This document shows positions 44,834 to 58,075 of a stretch of 64,000 bases of DNA, in pieces. The translations under genes and the position numbers were made by a program. The first letter of the stretch is position 1, and each line of letters opens with the position of its first letter. The notes below the pieces were generated by a model. The model ran no database searches, had not been told where the DNA came from, and saw nothing but the letters and a program-made list of their open reading frames with translations. This DNA comes from Physcomitrium patens (Eukaryota; Streptophyta; Bryopsida; Funariales; Funariaceae). The DNA lies in contig NC_037269.1 in the NCBI RefSeq assembly GCF_000002425.4, forward strand, positions 3,051,146 through 3,115,145. The letters run 5' to 3'.

Positions 44834-47800
44834 TTAGTGAAACCTTTTGAGCCGCTCTCCCACCACGAATTTAAGCCGTGTCTGGAAGTCGTGAAACGGG
44901 AAGGACGTGCTCTTCTCCAACAAGCTCAATCCATCACCAGATGTGTCTCTGTCCAACAGCATCGACCCCAGCTCGTAGCAAGCGTAGGGAGCAATGTTTC
45001 TGCCACAAACAGGACTTCACTTAATTTGCACCGCATCAACGGTGGGTTGCAGAGTGAATTTCCTAGTTTGAAAACTGTTGATTTTAGCCGGTGAGTTAAG
45101 TGAGGGAGTGAGTAAAGGCTTCCAACTGCTGAAAGTCCAATCCCACGAAATCCACCAGAGAATCCGGTTCACGGGTTTCCAAGGCTTAAGTTAATTCTTG
45201 TAAATTCAAGCTCCGAAAATTATCATGTTTCAGAGAATTGATGACGAAATGCAAATGATTAGAGAAGTGAATATGAAATCTAATAAAAATGGAGGCCCAT
45301 TCTTTGACACCCCTGAGGCAAGATAATAGTGCAATGCTGGCACTGCGCATTGTGACGACGAATTGATTACATCATTATTGATTCATGTAATCGAAATTGA
45401 AAATCTTTGTAGTAGATGTGATTTTCTTACCCAAGAACTGTTGACAAAGTAATTTTTGATCCAGCAATTATGTCCGTGGCAGCCACCACTTTACGTAGGT
45501 GGTCCTCAGCAGGTTTTAGGGACCTGAGATTTATCAAGCAAAGTGCTAGCAGGTACCTGATTCGACATGAAGGGTGGGTCACAATTGCCTAAAAAGTCTA
45601 GCAACAAATAATGATGTTTAAGAAAGAAATCCTATAAATACTGCAGATGGTCGTGATTAAAGTTGCTTCAGAGTTTTGCTAGTTGCGAAACAAAGAACAT
45701 ATAGCTGGGATTGTCTTCAGTAATCTCAGAACTGCTTTTGACTTTAGCAGTTGGCATGACGACACTACCGCTGAACGTAATATGATTCCACAGGAAATTC
45801 TCCGTGTTTCAGATGCTACTTGTTTCGTGGTTGTGAATAAGGCACACACACTCGAAAATTAAATTATAATTTGAAAAATATTCAAATAAAGTATCATTTG
45901 CTAACAACTCCATGCAGAAAGTTGCTCAGACAGGAAGAACTTCCAAAGACGAACCTGCAAGTTATCATGCTTTCTTCAACCCAGTTGTGTTCCACAGGTG
46001 CTTTTCTGCTGCTCGACGCCTGCGCCGCTGAATTTACTGTACTAACGCTTGATATTATCTTCATAATATTTTTTCCATACAACTGTGTGGGTACTAACTC
46101 TTGACTTTGGGGGATGGACTCCACAAATTTTGCCTGTATGGTTGATTGCTACAGCGATGCAAGCAATAAAAGAAGGCTAATTTTGACAATAATTCAAGTT
46201 GAATGTTGCTAGGAGTTAAAAGCAAACAAAATCGACCGATTTTACAGTACGATTCACAAAAATTAGTGAATTGAATGAGAAATGTAATATGTTAACAAGA
46301 ATTAGTGAAATTAGTACCTTCTCTTGAGGCATGAAATTCAATATTAAGGTTCTGTTACTGTGCAGACGTAGCTCTGCATCAAGCTGCGCCGCTAGTTCCT
46401 TGAGTCGTAATTGACTCATTTGGTGGAAGCCATTATAAACAGCGATTAATTCCAAGGCAGGATGCAGTGGAACCTGCATTCGAAAAACAACACAAGCCAA
46501 TGAACCTTCTTCCATTTTATGATTGATTCTTTTGTAGTGGTCGGTTAAGTACAAGGTTGGGCATGCACGATCTTCAATGCTCAGCAGTTGATGAAGCTTG
46601 CCAAAGACCAACAGAAATGAAAATCACATAATCGGACAGTGTTTGGTACTTTAGTTTTTCAGAAGACCATCAGCATGTAAACCCAGGGTCACCGTATATG
46701 GAGTTGTGGGTTCCGTTTTAGATAGGTGGAGCATTGGTGTTGGATTAGTACCTCACCAAACCTCATAATTCTTGCTTCATCTTTAAATATCCATTCCTAT
46801 CAATTTCTAAAGTGAGATGCACATATTGGTCTTACTGAATTTATATTTTTAAAATCTTTACACATGTGCTGTGAATGAAAGTAATAAAATTTTCAAAATA
46901 CAAGTAAAAAGAAAAATCTAAGATACAATAATTTGAAACTCTGCAGGCTCATTACTCAAACACAATTTTTGATCCATCTGGAAAATTTGTCGAGTATTGA
47001 AAAGGGTATGGCCATTGACATTTCTTAATGTGATTTCCTAATGAACAAACTCTCATTTCCTTATCAATAGATCCTTTGACAGAGTGACCCTGGGATTCGG
47101 TGATTTTTTAAGAATTGACTATAGAAAAACCCATCAAAATGCGATTATGATTCAAGATGTGAAATGGCCGATTCAACCCGAACTCTTGACTAGGTTCTAA
47201 CGAGTTCTCACCAATTGCAGAATGACGCAATATAGGATGCACCACTCAATTCAAATGATCTTTTCTGTGAGTCCTGCTGTTCACGCTAACGGAGGAGTGC
47301 AATGAAGATAAGCCTTACCAAGCCAAGGGTGACGTAGTCGGTAGACAAACGGCTGACGAAGAGTTCCACAGATGACAATTTTCCTTTCTTCGCACTTAGT
47401 AATGTCGTGACGTCCTCGAGCAGACGACCGCCTTCTTGCTTCGAGCCTGGTTCACTAGATTCCCACAAACAAGCTGACCTCAGACAGCAATAAAAAGGCT
47501 TGAACCAAGCAGTCTCCTGCAGAGCCAATGATCGCCATGGTACTCTCTCAGCTTCAAGTATCGCTTTATCTTCTATATAACTCTAGGGAAAAATGAATCA
47601 TACTTGCAGCGTAGCAATGGCTATGTGGGGGCTTCTAAACTATTGCAATTAGACTGATGTTTTTTTTAAAGCCGTCACAGTAACTGACATGTTATTCAAT
47701 TTGGACACTTAGACCTTGATTTACATTGCTTCAGGTGAATTTGTACGAAGCTTAAGGCCGCGGTTTGAAATGACCAGAACTCAAACTCACAACCTAAAAT

Positions 47801-50800
47801 TCTCTAGCATAATCGAGTTATGGCAATATATGCATTCACGTAAAGTATAGCATTGTTAGTCAGAAACTGTCTAAAACAGATGAACTGTCAATGTGAAGAA
47901 ATGGTACACATACCATTAAAAGGCGTGGTTCTAATCAAAGACTTATTGCCGCTGTTTTACAGAATCTCATAAGGAAGCTAGGAGGAATGACCTTGAAGAG
48001 GGAGTCAAAACACATAGCCGCCTTCTCATAGTGACCCTGTAACATAAGACACCACCCCATCTCTTCCAGCATAAGATTTCGAAGCCTGAGGTTGAATCCT
48101 CGTAAATTCATATCAACTGTGTGGTTGGAGAGAAGGTCACTGGACATCTGCAGGTTACCCTCGTAACGAGCCAAGCGAGACTCCACAACGCGGATGATAC
48201 AACCCCCTTTCCAATTGGGCTCCATATTGTTGAGCAATGAAGTGGCAATTTCCATGTGATTTTTGATCGGAGGCAGAAATGCCATGACGACCGTATGGTC
48301 TAGCACATTGACAGATGTTTGTCATTAGCGAACAATGGTTGGAAACATAGAGCGATTGGCAACCTTGGGATTAGCATGCACACTGAATGAGTGGGACTTA
48401 CAAAGAAGCAGCATCAGCGCAGCAAGTGGAGCTCTCGGATGGTGCGTCGTAGAGACACTGTTCAGAAGAATGATGGCCCTTGCTCTGTCCCCAGGCATGC
48501 CCAGAAGTTCTAGCGCCTTGTGATACTGGGCTGGAATCAGCGACACAATGAGGTTGAAGGCCCCCATCCCAAACTCAATTCCAATTCTTAGAGATGCTAG
48601 TTCTTGGTCTTCCTTGATGTTCCCTTCCAGCTTCTGCAGGTTGCCACTGGCAGCAATGGCTCCTACCACAACCAGATCAGAAAGAGTGCAATTCAGGTCA
48701 CCCATTCATATCCAATTTGAGATTTACACTAAAATTGGAAAAAAAATCCTAGTTTATACATATTTTCTAATATTAACCTTATGCCAAGTAATGTTATCTT
48801 GTCAAGAAAAGGCACTCAAAGTCAGCCTCAGATGAGAGGATCACTTCTTTCTTCTGTATTTGAGATCAAAGCGGATCAATTACTAATTGATCCGGCATTT
48901 CATTGAGATACAGATACGTAGGATTCTCACCCATTTCAATCATTTCAGACTCTGAAAGTCGGGGCTGCCTTATTTGCCATCCTTCTTCATCCATGTCAGA
49001 CTGTGAGTCGGGCGTCGATGGAACTGCAGACCCTGAATTCTGCATATTACAACTACATCAGTGTTCCCCTCGAGTACCATGACACAAGAATTAATAAGAG
49101 GTGGATATCAGTCAGTCCAAATGAATACCAATTATAGAGATGTACCCAGGGGCTTACGGGGCTTTGTTCATCATCGTCGGTGTCGTAGTTAGCTCGGAGG
49201 TTTCCACTCAGTTCACCCTGCAGGGTTCCGCCCATGGTCACCCATTCCCGCTGCACCTGCAAGAGCTTCTTCTTGCTGTGCTTGTAAATGAGCCACGCCC
49301 TTTTCAAGTTGTACCCCACCTTCACCATAGAGCTCCACCTCTCTCCGCCAGCCAAAGTCTGATGTACCCCAAACCAAACTGACTGAAGTAAGCCATGTAA
49401 TGCACAAAGCACAAGAAATTAAACATCCTAACAACCAATTAGTAAGATCAAAAAATCGTAAATAATCGTAAATAATCGTAAGTAATCGTCGTGGTGTAGA
49501 CATTGTGGACGTATGGAACAAACAACACAAGATGAAGTATGTTTAAAGAGACGTGCACATTAAGTCCTTCGTATATGGTTATCATATGTAGTTGCTATGG
49601 AAGAAACCAAGATTCAAACTCGGCACTACAATAATTCTACCACCGTAGTCTACCCAACTGTAGTAAGGTTTGTAGATGAATGAGTTACATTCTCAACCCT
49701 GCGGAACCAAGAGGTCAAAGGAATTGGGTTCTTGTCTTCTAAAAAAGATGGAAGTATGAAGGATAAACCAATGCAACAGGAGACATACAACAACGCAGAC
49801 TGAGGCTACGGTAATAGTAGAACACCCTACGATCGAGCAGGAGCTTGATTCACGCTCTGATAACACCGAATTTCTTTTGTTCACATCTACTTTCAGTGAG
49901 TTACGGCGTAGAAGGTGTTAACTTACAGTCAAGAGGCCGATGAAGAGGAAGCATTCGGCTTGAATATACAAGCACCACAAGCGCATCCTGCGAAGCCGAT
50001 GTTGAACATTTGTCTCCTCGCGCGACATGGCATCCTTTACGTCTGGATTTTCCTCCTTAGACTTCAGCTTGTCACTTAATGCAGCAGCTTTCTCGAACCC
50101 TGATTTCTCAAGAACTGCTACCGCTTTGCCTAACGCCCAGCTCTTCATGCTACTCACTGTCTCGTTCACCTTCTTTATGTTGCTGTGAGTGCGATGTCTG
50201 CAGTTTCTCTGGAAGAAGCTTGTTAGTCGCCATCTAGCAACAATGTAAGTTAATTCAAAATGGAACTGTCAACAATGAATACTCGGAATCAAACGAATTG
50301 ATTAAATAGCGAACTCATGAAGATTTCTTACTTAACTTCTTGTTCGGACGCGAATCCCTCGGCTGCCTGAAACAGCGAGATGGCGAAGTTAATGTCGTCA
50401 TCGTCATGCGACATGACCGCCACAAACATTGCAACTTCAGCGTAATGTAGGCTGAAGCGTGCGTGTCCCGCCCTGAGTGTGTCGAAATAGTCCTCAGCGT
50501 CGTTTATCTTGTCCGAGTAGATTAGTTTCAACCCATTCAGCACCTGTTGCAAACATATCTGTAGTCAAGCTCTGCTCCTGCACTTAACCCTACACGAGCT
50601 AAAACCCTAATTTCTTGATTCGATTATAGAACGTTAGGCATCTCGGAAAGATTGAATTGCCCTCAATTGATAGACGCAATGCAGTAACTATCACCATTTC
50701 AAATTTACTTCAGAATATACCAAAGTATCAACTTCAATCGTGCTGCTGAAGCTGACGACAAGAAGCAAATTGATGAAATCAATGAAGGTTACGAAATTAA

Positions 50801-51053
50801 AGCAGCAACGCGCTCAAGCAGCTCGATCTGGATTAATTCTCCATTAAAAGAAGTGAAGCGAATTGCAGCAGTAAGCAAGATGATCAACCTCACGCAAATA
50901 GATTAGAATGTAGAGTGTATGAGCAAACGGAACCTGCTCCTCCTCAACCTCGAACTCCGTTTGCATAGAAGCCGTGTCCTGATGAAAGCTTGTAGAGGGC
51001 AATGACTGAGTTTGTAGCGAGGCCGCGCCCGAAAACTTCCTCACTATATCCAT
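44834..51053 (-). CDS. TTC39/IML2-like tetratricopeptide protein (11 exons)
   Basis: Exons 5' to 3', chosen by GT-AG sites and phase: 50934-51053, 50332-50543, 49927-50197, 49158-49382, 48931-49039, 48402-48662, 47992-48299, 47319-47516, 46318-46473, 45431-45588, 44834-44999. They join in phase to 727 residues. Family hallmarks are VLNGLKLIYSDKINDAEDYF near the start, RLWCLYIQAECFLF, VKVGYNLKRAWLIYK, GIEFGMGAFNLIVSLIPAQ with ELLGMPGDRARAIILL, EEMGWCLMLQGHYEKAAMCF, PLHPALELIAVYNGF, RYLLALCLINLRSLKPAEDH and a final YACYELGSMLLDRD. This is the TTC39 / outer-membrane Iml2 TPR family: mitochondrial inclusion clearance in yeast, poorly known in plants. The exon-3 acceptor could lie 12 bp further in, and the exon-6 acceptor is the least certain. 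Start ATG at 51,053 (MDIVRKFSG). Confidence 0.85.
47690..47860 (-). repeat. Possible tRNA-derived SINE fragment in an intron
   Basis: The minus strand reads GGTTGTGAGTTTGAGTTCTG, similar to a Pol III B box in context, preceded by GCTAGAGAATT. It resembles the fragment at 49,560-49,680. Resemblance only; no tail or target duplication is seen. Confidence 0.25.
49560..49910 (-). repeat. Possible retroelement or SINE fragment in intron 3
   Basis: The minus strand contains TGTTATCAGAGCGTGAATC (complement of about 49,845-49,865), like a tRNA-iMet primer site or tRNA-derived head. Further along it has GTGGTAGAATT and GCCGAGTTTGAATCTTGG (about 49,610-49,640), similar to A and B boxes. It lies wholly inside an intron of the TTC39-like gene. 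Limits are approximate. Confidence 0.3.
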
Positions 51054-52129
51054 CTCCACCCGATTGTGTTGTACTTTACATCAAATTATAAACTCCAGCA
51101 GTGTTAACCAAGGATTTCTTAGCAAGGACCTCTTCAACTCTGCAAGCAATGCCTACGCTCACATCTCGACGAACTCCGGATGCCGTTCTAAACGGTAGAG
51201 GAATTCCTGCAACACGTCGTTTGGGTAGCTATGTACTACGTCAGCTGTTGTTCAGTTAAATAACGGTTGCTATCTTCGCTTCGTCGCCTTTGCCTTCTCA
51301 CTCTTGAGTGCAGACTGGTGTCTTTCGGAGTTTTCGGAGCTATCGTTGCCATGCCGAGATCGCTTTCAATTGTGGATGAGTGTAAATATTTCGCAGCGTT
51401 CAAACATGGTATAAAATCTGACATTAATGTATCCAGCTTGTGGCAGCCGCTGTGACTGAGTTTTCTTTTTAAATAGGAATATTAGGAGAGATTTGTATAT
51501 ATATATATATATAAACACAACCTTCTTATGTATATGTAAGATCGTCGCTGGCGCTGCATCCGTGAGTTCCTGGCGAACATGACAGACTTCAGGCCTACTT
51601 GGTCGCACAAGTTTATAGGAAAACTACGATTCCAGTTCGACAGGTGTGCGCTTCAAGCACTACTACCATTTTCAACTGACCAGAGGAACTGTTTTCTCTG
51701 CAGATAATTGCTCATGTACAGGGTAAATAAAAAATCATTACACAGTTTTAAGGATTTGCAGCAGGAGACACCACACTTTCCTGCTTCTCCGTCAACTGAC
51801 TGCACTCATCAGAATCATACGTCAGTGTCGTTCCCACCATTAACCCTTCTGTGTAGATAAATTGATTACAATTGTGATTGTTATATACACTCACCAAGTA
51901 AACAAAAGAAATCTGCAGACTGAAGTATCCATACACGCACAATCCATGCGCAAATGGTCAGGAACTCTGCAAATTATTCCAGAACCCACAATCACCTTGT
52001 TGAGGTTACCTAATCAAATCTGCTGTCTAGAATTCTCATCACTTAACAGACTATAACAAACTACAATCTCAGAACACTCTGCAGCCTGTAGTCGACATGA
52101 TGCGACCATCTCACAAATTTGCGGAAGGA
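51054..52129. other. Upstream region of the TTC39-like gene
   Basis: About 1.1 kb probably containing the promoter and 5' UTR of the minus-strand gene. A short (TA)n at about 51,497-51,513 is present. Small ORFs on both strands (for example 51,236-51,424) have no recognisable features. Confidence 0.5.
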
Positions 52130-52531
52130 TTAGCCAACGGAGGGTGCTTCAAAAGGCTGCGGCGCAGGCACCACGGTCGGACTTCCAGTACCCCCGCACC
52201 CTCGCAAGTCCCCGGTACCGCCATCGATGGCGTGTAAGCACGACACATACTTGTCCGCTAATCCTCGAAGCCTATCTCTCATGCCCTTCTTCTCATGTGG
52301 GCTCGACAGTTGTGGGCTATTTTCCAAATTTGCTTCTTCAGCATTGTCTTCCTTCTTTCTCCCCGCATCGACATCCAATCGTGGTAGGCATGGCTGAGTC
52401 TCGTCTACAGTAGGGAGGTTTTCTTCTGGACCCAGGCTGCTGAGAGGACTATCGCCGCGTTGCACTCTGTGGGGAGTGAGTGACGGTGTGACGATGGGCA
52501 CGCTGACAGGGGTTTGTACTGCTGTTTCCAT
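52130..52531 (-). CDS. Unrecognised small ORF, 133 aa, low-complexity polar protein
   Basis: ATG at 52,531 (METAVQTPVSVPIV) to the TAA at 52,130. It is rich in Pro, Ser, Glu and Thr, with an acidic/basic central stretch (RKKEDNAEEANLENS), a basic segment with RDRLRGLADKYVSCL that could be a short amphipathic helix, and a Gly/Pro-rich tail. No membrane segment or signal peptide is apparent. It lies in the GC-richer gene island, which supports coding status, but it could also be one exon of a longer transcript. I recognise no family. Confidence 0.4.
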   Translation of the reverse strand: METAVQTPVSVPIVTPSLTPHRVQRGDSPLSSLGPEENLPTVDETQPCLPRLDVDAGRKKEDNAEEANLENSPQLSSPHEKKGMRDRLRGLADKYVSCLHAIDGGTGDLRGCGGTGSPTVVPAPQPFEAPSVG

Positions 52532-53351
52532 TCACTGCGTAGCTTGCAAGATTTCAGTTCAGACGAAGTAGGATATTCAAAAATGATCACTTTCAGGTGC
52601 TCGTTGATGAACTCCGGCGTTCTGATTCAGCTTCGGTGCCAAGAGGAGTGTGACTTTGGGGTTTCGTCACAGGCTGCAACATGATATACAGGAGTGTGAT
52701 GTGGATTAGTATTAGAAGTTGACAAAGACCTCGAGAATAGTCCAATTAGAGCTACTGGAGTGGAAGTGCACTAGCACTAGCAACCAATGGAAAGGAAAAT
52801 TCACGATCATGTGAGCTAATAAGGCGTAAATGCTTGAATGAGATGCAAATCTACGCACTCTCACTAACCATTGAGAAACCCAAAGGCAACATGTAAATTG
52901 TTTCAATTCCGTTAGAGAAGCACTGCCAAGAGGATTTGTACAGACCAAACGAAAACACACCAATTACCACTTGCACGATCGTTCAACCGAATGCGTGGGA
53001 CCTAGGGAGCAGATGAGATAGGAAGTTTGCATCGGCAAAACGGCAATCGATTGTCCACTGGGTGATGACTTTAAATTTCGATACGACTGCCTGCAACAAT
53101 CACCCCTCCAAAAACATTCGATATTTCTACCACTGGTTCCACAGCATGTTAATGGAACATGTTGATCAATTGAGGTAAGGTCTGCACTGTTGACGAATTA
53201 TACTTGTGAAAAAGAATGAGACGGTTAGAGCTTACAAGTTGTATGAGTAGTGGCCATGCATTGAAAACTCACGAATAACGCGTTGCACGTGGGTCGATCT
53301 GGACTCCTAGAATTTGACCTCAGATCACCCTGCAAAGCGTTCACCGCCACT
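52532..53351. other. Intergenic, nothing recognised
   Basis: About 820 bp between two minus-strand ORFs. It could carry the promoter of the 133-aa ORF. Short ORFs only. Confidence 0.5.
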
Positions 53352-53696
53352 TTACAGACCATCCATTCTTAAACAGTCGTGGGTCATGACCATGACGTCA
53401 AGAGAAAAAAAATTCTCATCGCACCCTCGTGGAGAATCGGAACCGAATCCACAATCAGTTGGGTCGTAGGATCTGGACCAAAAAGTGAAAGATGTTGAGT
53501 TCACCGTTAGATAATTCTCTATGAATTCACCACCCGCATTTAGATACACGTGGCTGAAGCAAATCAGGACTGCCACAGTCGTGACCATGAAGAAAAGAGA
53601 CACTTTCAGCAGTTTCCACCCTCTCAATGAATATCTCTCTAAATTCTTTAGGAGCCAAGTTCCTCGTGATACTAGATTTCTCTCTACGATCACCAT
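53352..53696 (-). CDS. Unrecognised small membrane-anchor-like ORF, 114 aa
   Basis: ATG at 53,696 (MVIVERNLVSRG) to the stop at 53,352. A basic N-terminus (about 25-30, LERYSLRGWK) is followed by one hydrophobic span of about 20 residues (LLKVSLFFMVTTVAVLICFS) and a polar region with a possible N-glycosylation site (NST) and several Cys and Asp. This is the layout of a type II membrane protein, such as the first exon of a Golgi glycosyltransferase, but no catalytic domain follows. Either a truncated gene, a first exon with a splice site I cannot place, or chance. Confidence 0.35.
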   Translation of the reverse strand: MVIVERNLVSRGTWLLKNLERYSLRGWKLLKVSLFFMVTTVAVLICFSHVYLNAGGEFIENYLTVNSTSFTFWSRSYDPTDCGFGSDSPRGCDENFFSLDVMVMTHDCLRMDGL

Positions 53697-56162
53697 CACA
53701 AACGTCAAATGTGCTTTGAACGATGGTGCTCAAGCCACTGGTGGCTGCCAATCACTTCGCACAATCTTATAAAATTCAATGGTGCCCAGATGAATGGTTA
53801 CATCTGTTCAATTTCAAGTCACCGAAAACCTGAGGAAGTAGCTGTATTTGTTTACAAGTTAATCAGAGTTATCAGAGGCACCCTACCTTGCGGAATTCCA
53901 ATCCTTAAATTCATGTAGGGTAACATAGCTGTGCACTCAGATGAGCTTGGTTAAAGCAACCACAAGAACATGATTTGACAGAGTTCTTTTTGACATGGAG
54001 GGGGTGGACCCATGCCATTGAATTAAAAAAAAGTGGGAAAAATCATATAAGCCTATTACTTGTAGGGCAAACTTAAAAGGTAGAAAAGCTAAAGTATATT
54101 GGTACAATTTATCTGGTCTATATTTGGTGTAAGAAGTATTGAATCACTATTTAGAAGTTTAGACTGGTGTTCAATTTTACTTTCTTATATTTTTCTAAAG
54201 TATTATTTTCTATCCATAAATTGCTATGCTGGTTTGTATCTTCTATTTATGGTTTTTTATTATTACATTTTAAAGTTTTTTACTTTATTATTTTTTAAAA
54301 TATAGCATCTTTACGTAATCAATAAGGCTTGTATATATGATTTGTTATGTCCATCACTCAAAATCTCTCCTTTAAATATTTTGATATTTCTTTCGACCTG
54401 GCTAGTCTATAAGCATATATATCTTAAATGTAATTATATACCTTGCAATTTTTGAAATGAGAATATAATATAAACAACTAAGTCTCATTGATTCCATTCA
54501 AAAACTAGTACATATTTACTAATCCACCTTTTTGAATTAATTACTATTTTATGCAAGAATATACTATCCACCTTCTCAGATTATTTACTACATTATGCAA
54601 TAATATAAAAGCCTGGTCTTAAGTTCTTTTAGATTGGAGGTATTTCTAATATTTTTATAAAATTAAATTTATTGATTAGAGTAATAAAAAAAATATAATA
54701 AGAATGAATGTTAATTTTGGTTCTTTGTTAGTAAATTGCTACTCTCTTATGCTATATAAATCCTACTAATAATACTTCTTTTAGTGCTTTAGCATTTGAT
54801 TAAAAGAAAAAGATCATAAATACTCATATATTCTTGATAATATCAAATCTACCACTTTCTAGTACGATTGCAAATTTGTCCTTCAACATGATAAGCTATA
54901 TTCTTTATTTTATTTTATTTTATTTTTTTTCTTTTTTGCAATTGGGGCCCAAAAAGCATACTGTGTAGATTTGGTACAATATCTTTTTTACATATTAGAC
55001 ACCTTATAAAATCAATATGCACCTTCAAACATCTTCATGGACATTCTGCCTTGAAAGTGAGTGGTACTGTATTTAAGACCATTGATGGCTTGAAGTAGGA
55101 AGTATTAGCAAACAATTTCTCAACTTTAGGTAAGATTTTTGTCATAGGAAAGAACAAAATTGTTCTTCTTGCTTGGTAGTTGTCAATTTGTGATTCATTT
55201 GGTGGGCATCTATTTATATTAGAATCTCTTCAAAAAATATTGTGATGTTTTGTTAAACAACCTTTGATGGTTGTCAAAGAGCATATTTAATAAGCCTATA
55301 ATTACCAATTATCTGTTATTAATAAAAATATGATTGATTCTAAAGAGATTTCATTAATTAGACGTGAATTTTTTGTCCTTGGTGCAAAATAAAATATTTA
55401 TTCAATAAAACTAGAAAAATTATCATCTTGTATTTATCTAGATGCAAGAAGATATAATTTTCACAAGCATTTTTTATTTGTAATATTAAGTGTTGTTAAG
55501 CTACTAGAGTCAAATACACAAGTTTGACAAAAAGAGTTACTATAAGATGAATTAAAGACCTACTAAAAGTTTTGGCCACTAATAAAGATATTATAGTCAA
55601 TCAACTTATTTGATATCAATTTCATGAAATTATAAGTTTTTTCTACATCTTTATATTTCAATAGAACAATTATAATTGTTGCATTTATATTATGTATTTC
55701 TTTTTATTTGATTTTCTTAGGCATTTAAAAATTATAATAAATTTTGATATAATACTTTATATCAAAGACAATTTAACAAGAAACTAAGGATTTTTCTTAT
55801 ATTACAAAGTTCAATATATGACATTGAATTGTGAATTATATTTATATAAATTAGATCCTTATAAATCAAATATCTATTAAGTTAAAATTTTTCTTATTTG
55901 TGATATAATTGAAGTGTATACAATAAGATAAAATAAAAATATCACTTTATAAGACTTAATAATATAGCATAGAATATGAACAATGAGTCTCTTTATAAAT
56001 TCCATATAGTAACTTGTTAATGTAGTTGATTGTATAAGAATAAATTTTAAATCAAATGCCTCTTCAAATGAAATGTAAAAAAAAAAGGTATTTGTTGAAT
56101 AGAAAAATGTATCATATTTTTATAAACAAACTTTGCCAATAAAAAAAAAAATTATTTAATTA
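53697..56162. other. AT-rich intergenic DNA
   Basis: Composition drops to AT-rich at about 54,000. No recognisable gene or LTR pair. Scattered short ORFs only. Confidence 0.6.
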
Positions 56163-57546
56163 TCTTGTTGGTTGATGATGGCATACCTCAAATATTGCTC
56201 TAAAACTTGATTTACTCACTCCATTTGTCCATCAATTTAAAGATGGAAAGTTGAAGATAGTTTTATGTCCATCTTTAAAATCTTTAAAAAAAATTCTCTA
56301 AAATCTTGATACAAATTGAGTTCTTCTATCTAATATAAATATTCCTTAACAATCCATGATAGCAATAAAGTTATCCAAGAATTTTTTTGCTATTTATTTA
56401 TTTATAATAAATTTTGAATTTAAAATAAAAAATACCATCTTGAAGAATTAATCTACAAATACAAATATAGAGTCAAAAAAACTTATGACAAGGAGTCTTT
56501 GATCTTGAACCAACATCATATGATTGCACAAAGTCTTTGATTACTTTTGATATTTGAAGCCACAAAAAATCTCTAGATATTAGTTCCAAAGTCTTGTTGT
56601 ATCTAAAATATTTAGTTTCTAGGAAGTTATGAAAAGCTTGAATAATACATAATTATGTTTTATCTTTTAGAGTACATAAGTGCTTCTCAAAATAGAGTAT
56701 ATTATTTTTGAAACTTGAACTTAAAAATATCATGAAACTTATAAGAATTATTCTTAATATTATGAATAAGAAGATCAAAAGGCATATATGATTGAAGTAG
56801 CTTAAAAAAAGTTGAATCAACAATCAATGTTGATTTTTTTTTTTGATGATGAAAATATTTTGGCTTCAAGAAAATTATTCTTTATTAATTAAAAGTTATA
56901 TGTTCTTCTTTTGGTACAAGATAAGAATATGTAGAAAGCTCATGTAACAAACCTCATTGTTTTTCTGATTGATAAGTGATCTTGAAATCAAATCTTAATA
57001 AATACATACTTTAATGTACTTGGCAACAATTCAAAATACACATTGATATGAAATACTTAAGTTTCTTGTAATTCATATATAAAATCATTAGACTCAAAGT
57101 ACCTTCTAAATAATGATGCCATTCTTGAAATAAATCCATAATTATAAAAAGTTATTTTTTTTAGATCTTATTATTAATCTTAGCTAAAAATTATTTTTTG
57201 AAATAGAAAGCTATTAAATAGAATTTTTCACTTACTCTTATTTGTAATTATATCACTTTTATAGCAAGGTCTAATACTTTTATTTTTATAAAGAATGCCT
57301 TGAAGAAGTTAATGTAATATAAGATTGGTATAGAAATAAAAATTATCTTTAAAGCTTCAAAAGAGGCTTTAGCTTCTTTACTCTACTCAAGTTTGTCTTT
57401 ATGTGAAAGATGTCTAAGAAGAGCTGCTACTTGAGAAAAGTTCTTGATGAAGATCCAATAATAATTAAAAAATCTTATAAAATATTGGACATATTTTATT
57501 ATTTTTAAAACTTTGTAATCCATGTAGTTTGAATTTTTTTAGGATC
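56163..57546 (-). pseudogene. Decayed A-type gypsy pol fragment D1 (integrase, RNase H, RT end)
   Basis: Recognisable by nucleotide similarity to element A 2750-4205. It shows integrase core and zinc region (about 56,190-56,660), RNase H (about 56,990-57,340) and connection/RT end (about 57,400-57,545). No reading frame survives. It ends inside the RT sequence at AGGATC, where an A-type LTR begins, as in a nested insertion. Confidence 0.82.
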
Positions 57547-58075
57547 TATCAAGGACATGAACTTCAAAGAATTAAAATATCAATATTCTCTTGTATCATT
57601 CAAAAAGACTAAAAAATCACTTAAAGATAATATAGTATTAAACAAAAATGGCTATTGCCAAAGACAAAAAGACTTAGAAAGACTTGAGATAAGACTAAGA
57701 ACTAAAAAGAAATTGATAAGAATGAAGAAGACTTTACTCTTACTTCCATATATACTCTTAATTAAGAGTTATATGGTGATGTCTTATAGGACCTCCAAAA
57801 CGTGTTAACTTTGCAAGATGTATATTTTAACTTACAAGGCAAGTTTTCTATAGGTATGTCACATAGTTAGCTTGTTCCGCAAGCTATTAACATGTGATTA
57901 ACTTGTTGACCAAGTTTCTAATCTACAAATCAACTATAAACAAATATAAAATCAGTGCGACATCTATTAAGCTTCTAGAATGTATCTTTAGAAAATATTA
58001 TAAAATAAATTTACTTTTATTTATTTCTACTTAATCATATAAGTAAATATTAGAATAATATGTATATCTATAACA
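57547..58075 (-). repeat. 3' LTR of D2 (about 529 bp)
   Basis: Starts TATCAAGG (decayed TGTCAAGG) and ends TAACA. Collinear with element A's LTR, including the GCTATTGCCA block and the TATA region near 57,750. Confidence 0.78.

Noticed and set aside
44837..45094. Plus-strand ORF of 85 codons ending at a GTGAGT donor-like site
   Set aside because: The opposite strand here encodes the last exon of the TTC39-like protein, with the family's YELG-type motif and a natural stop. The plus ORF is a shadow.
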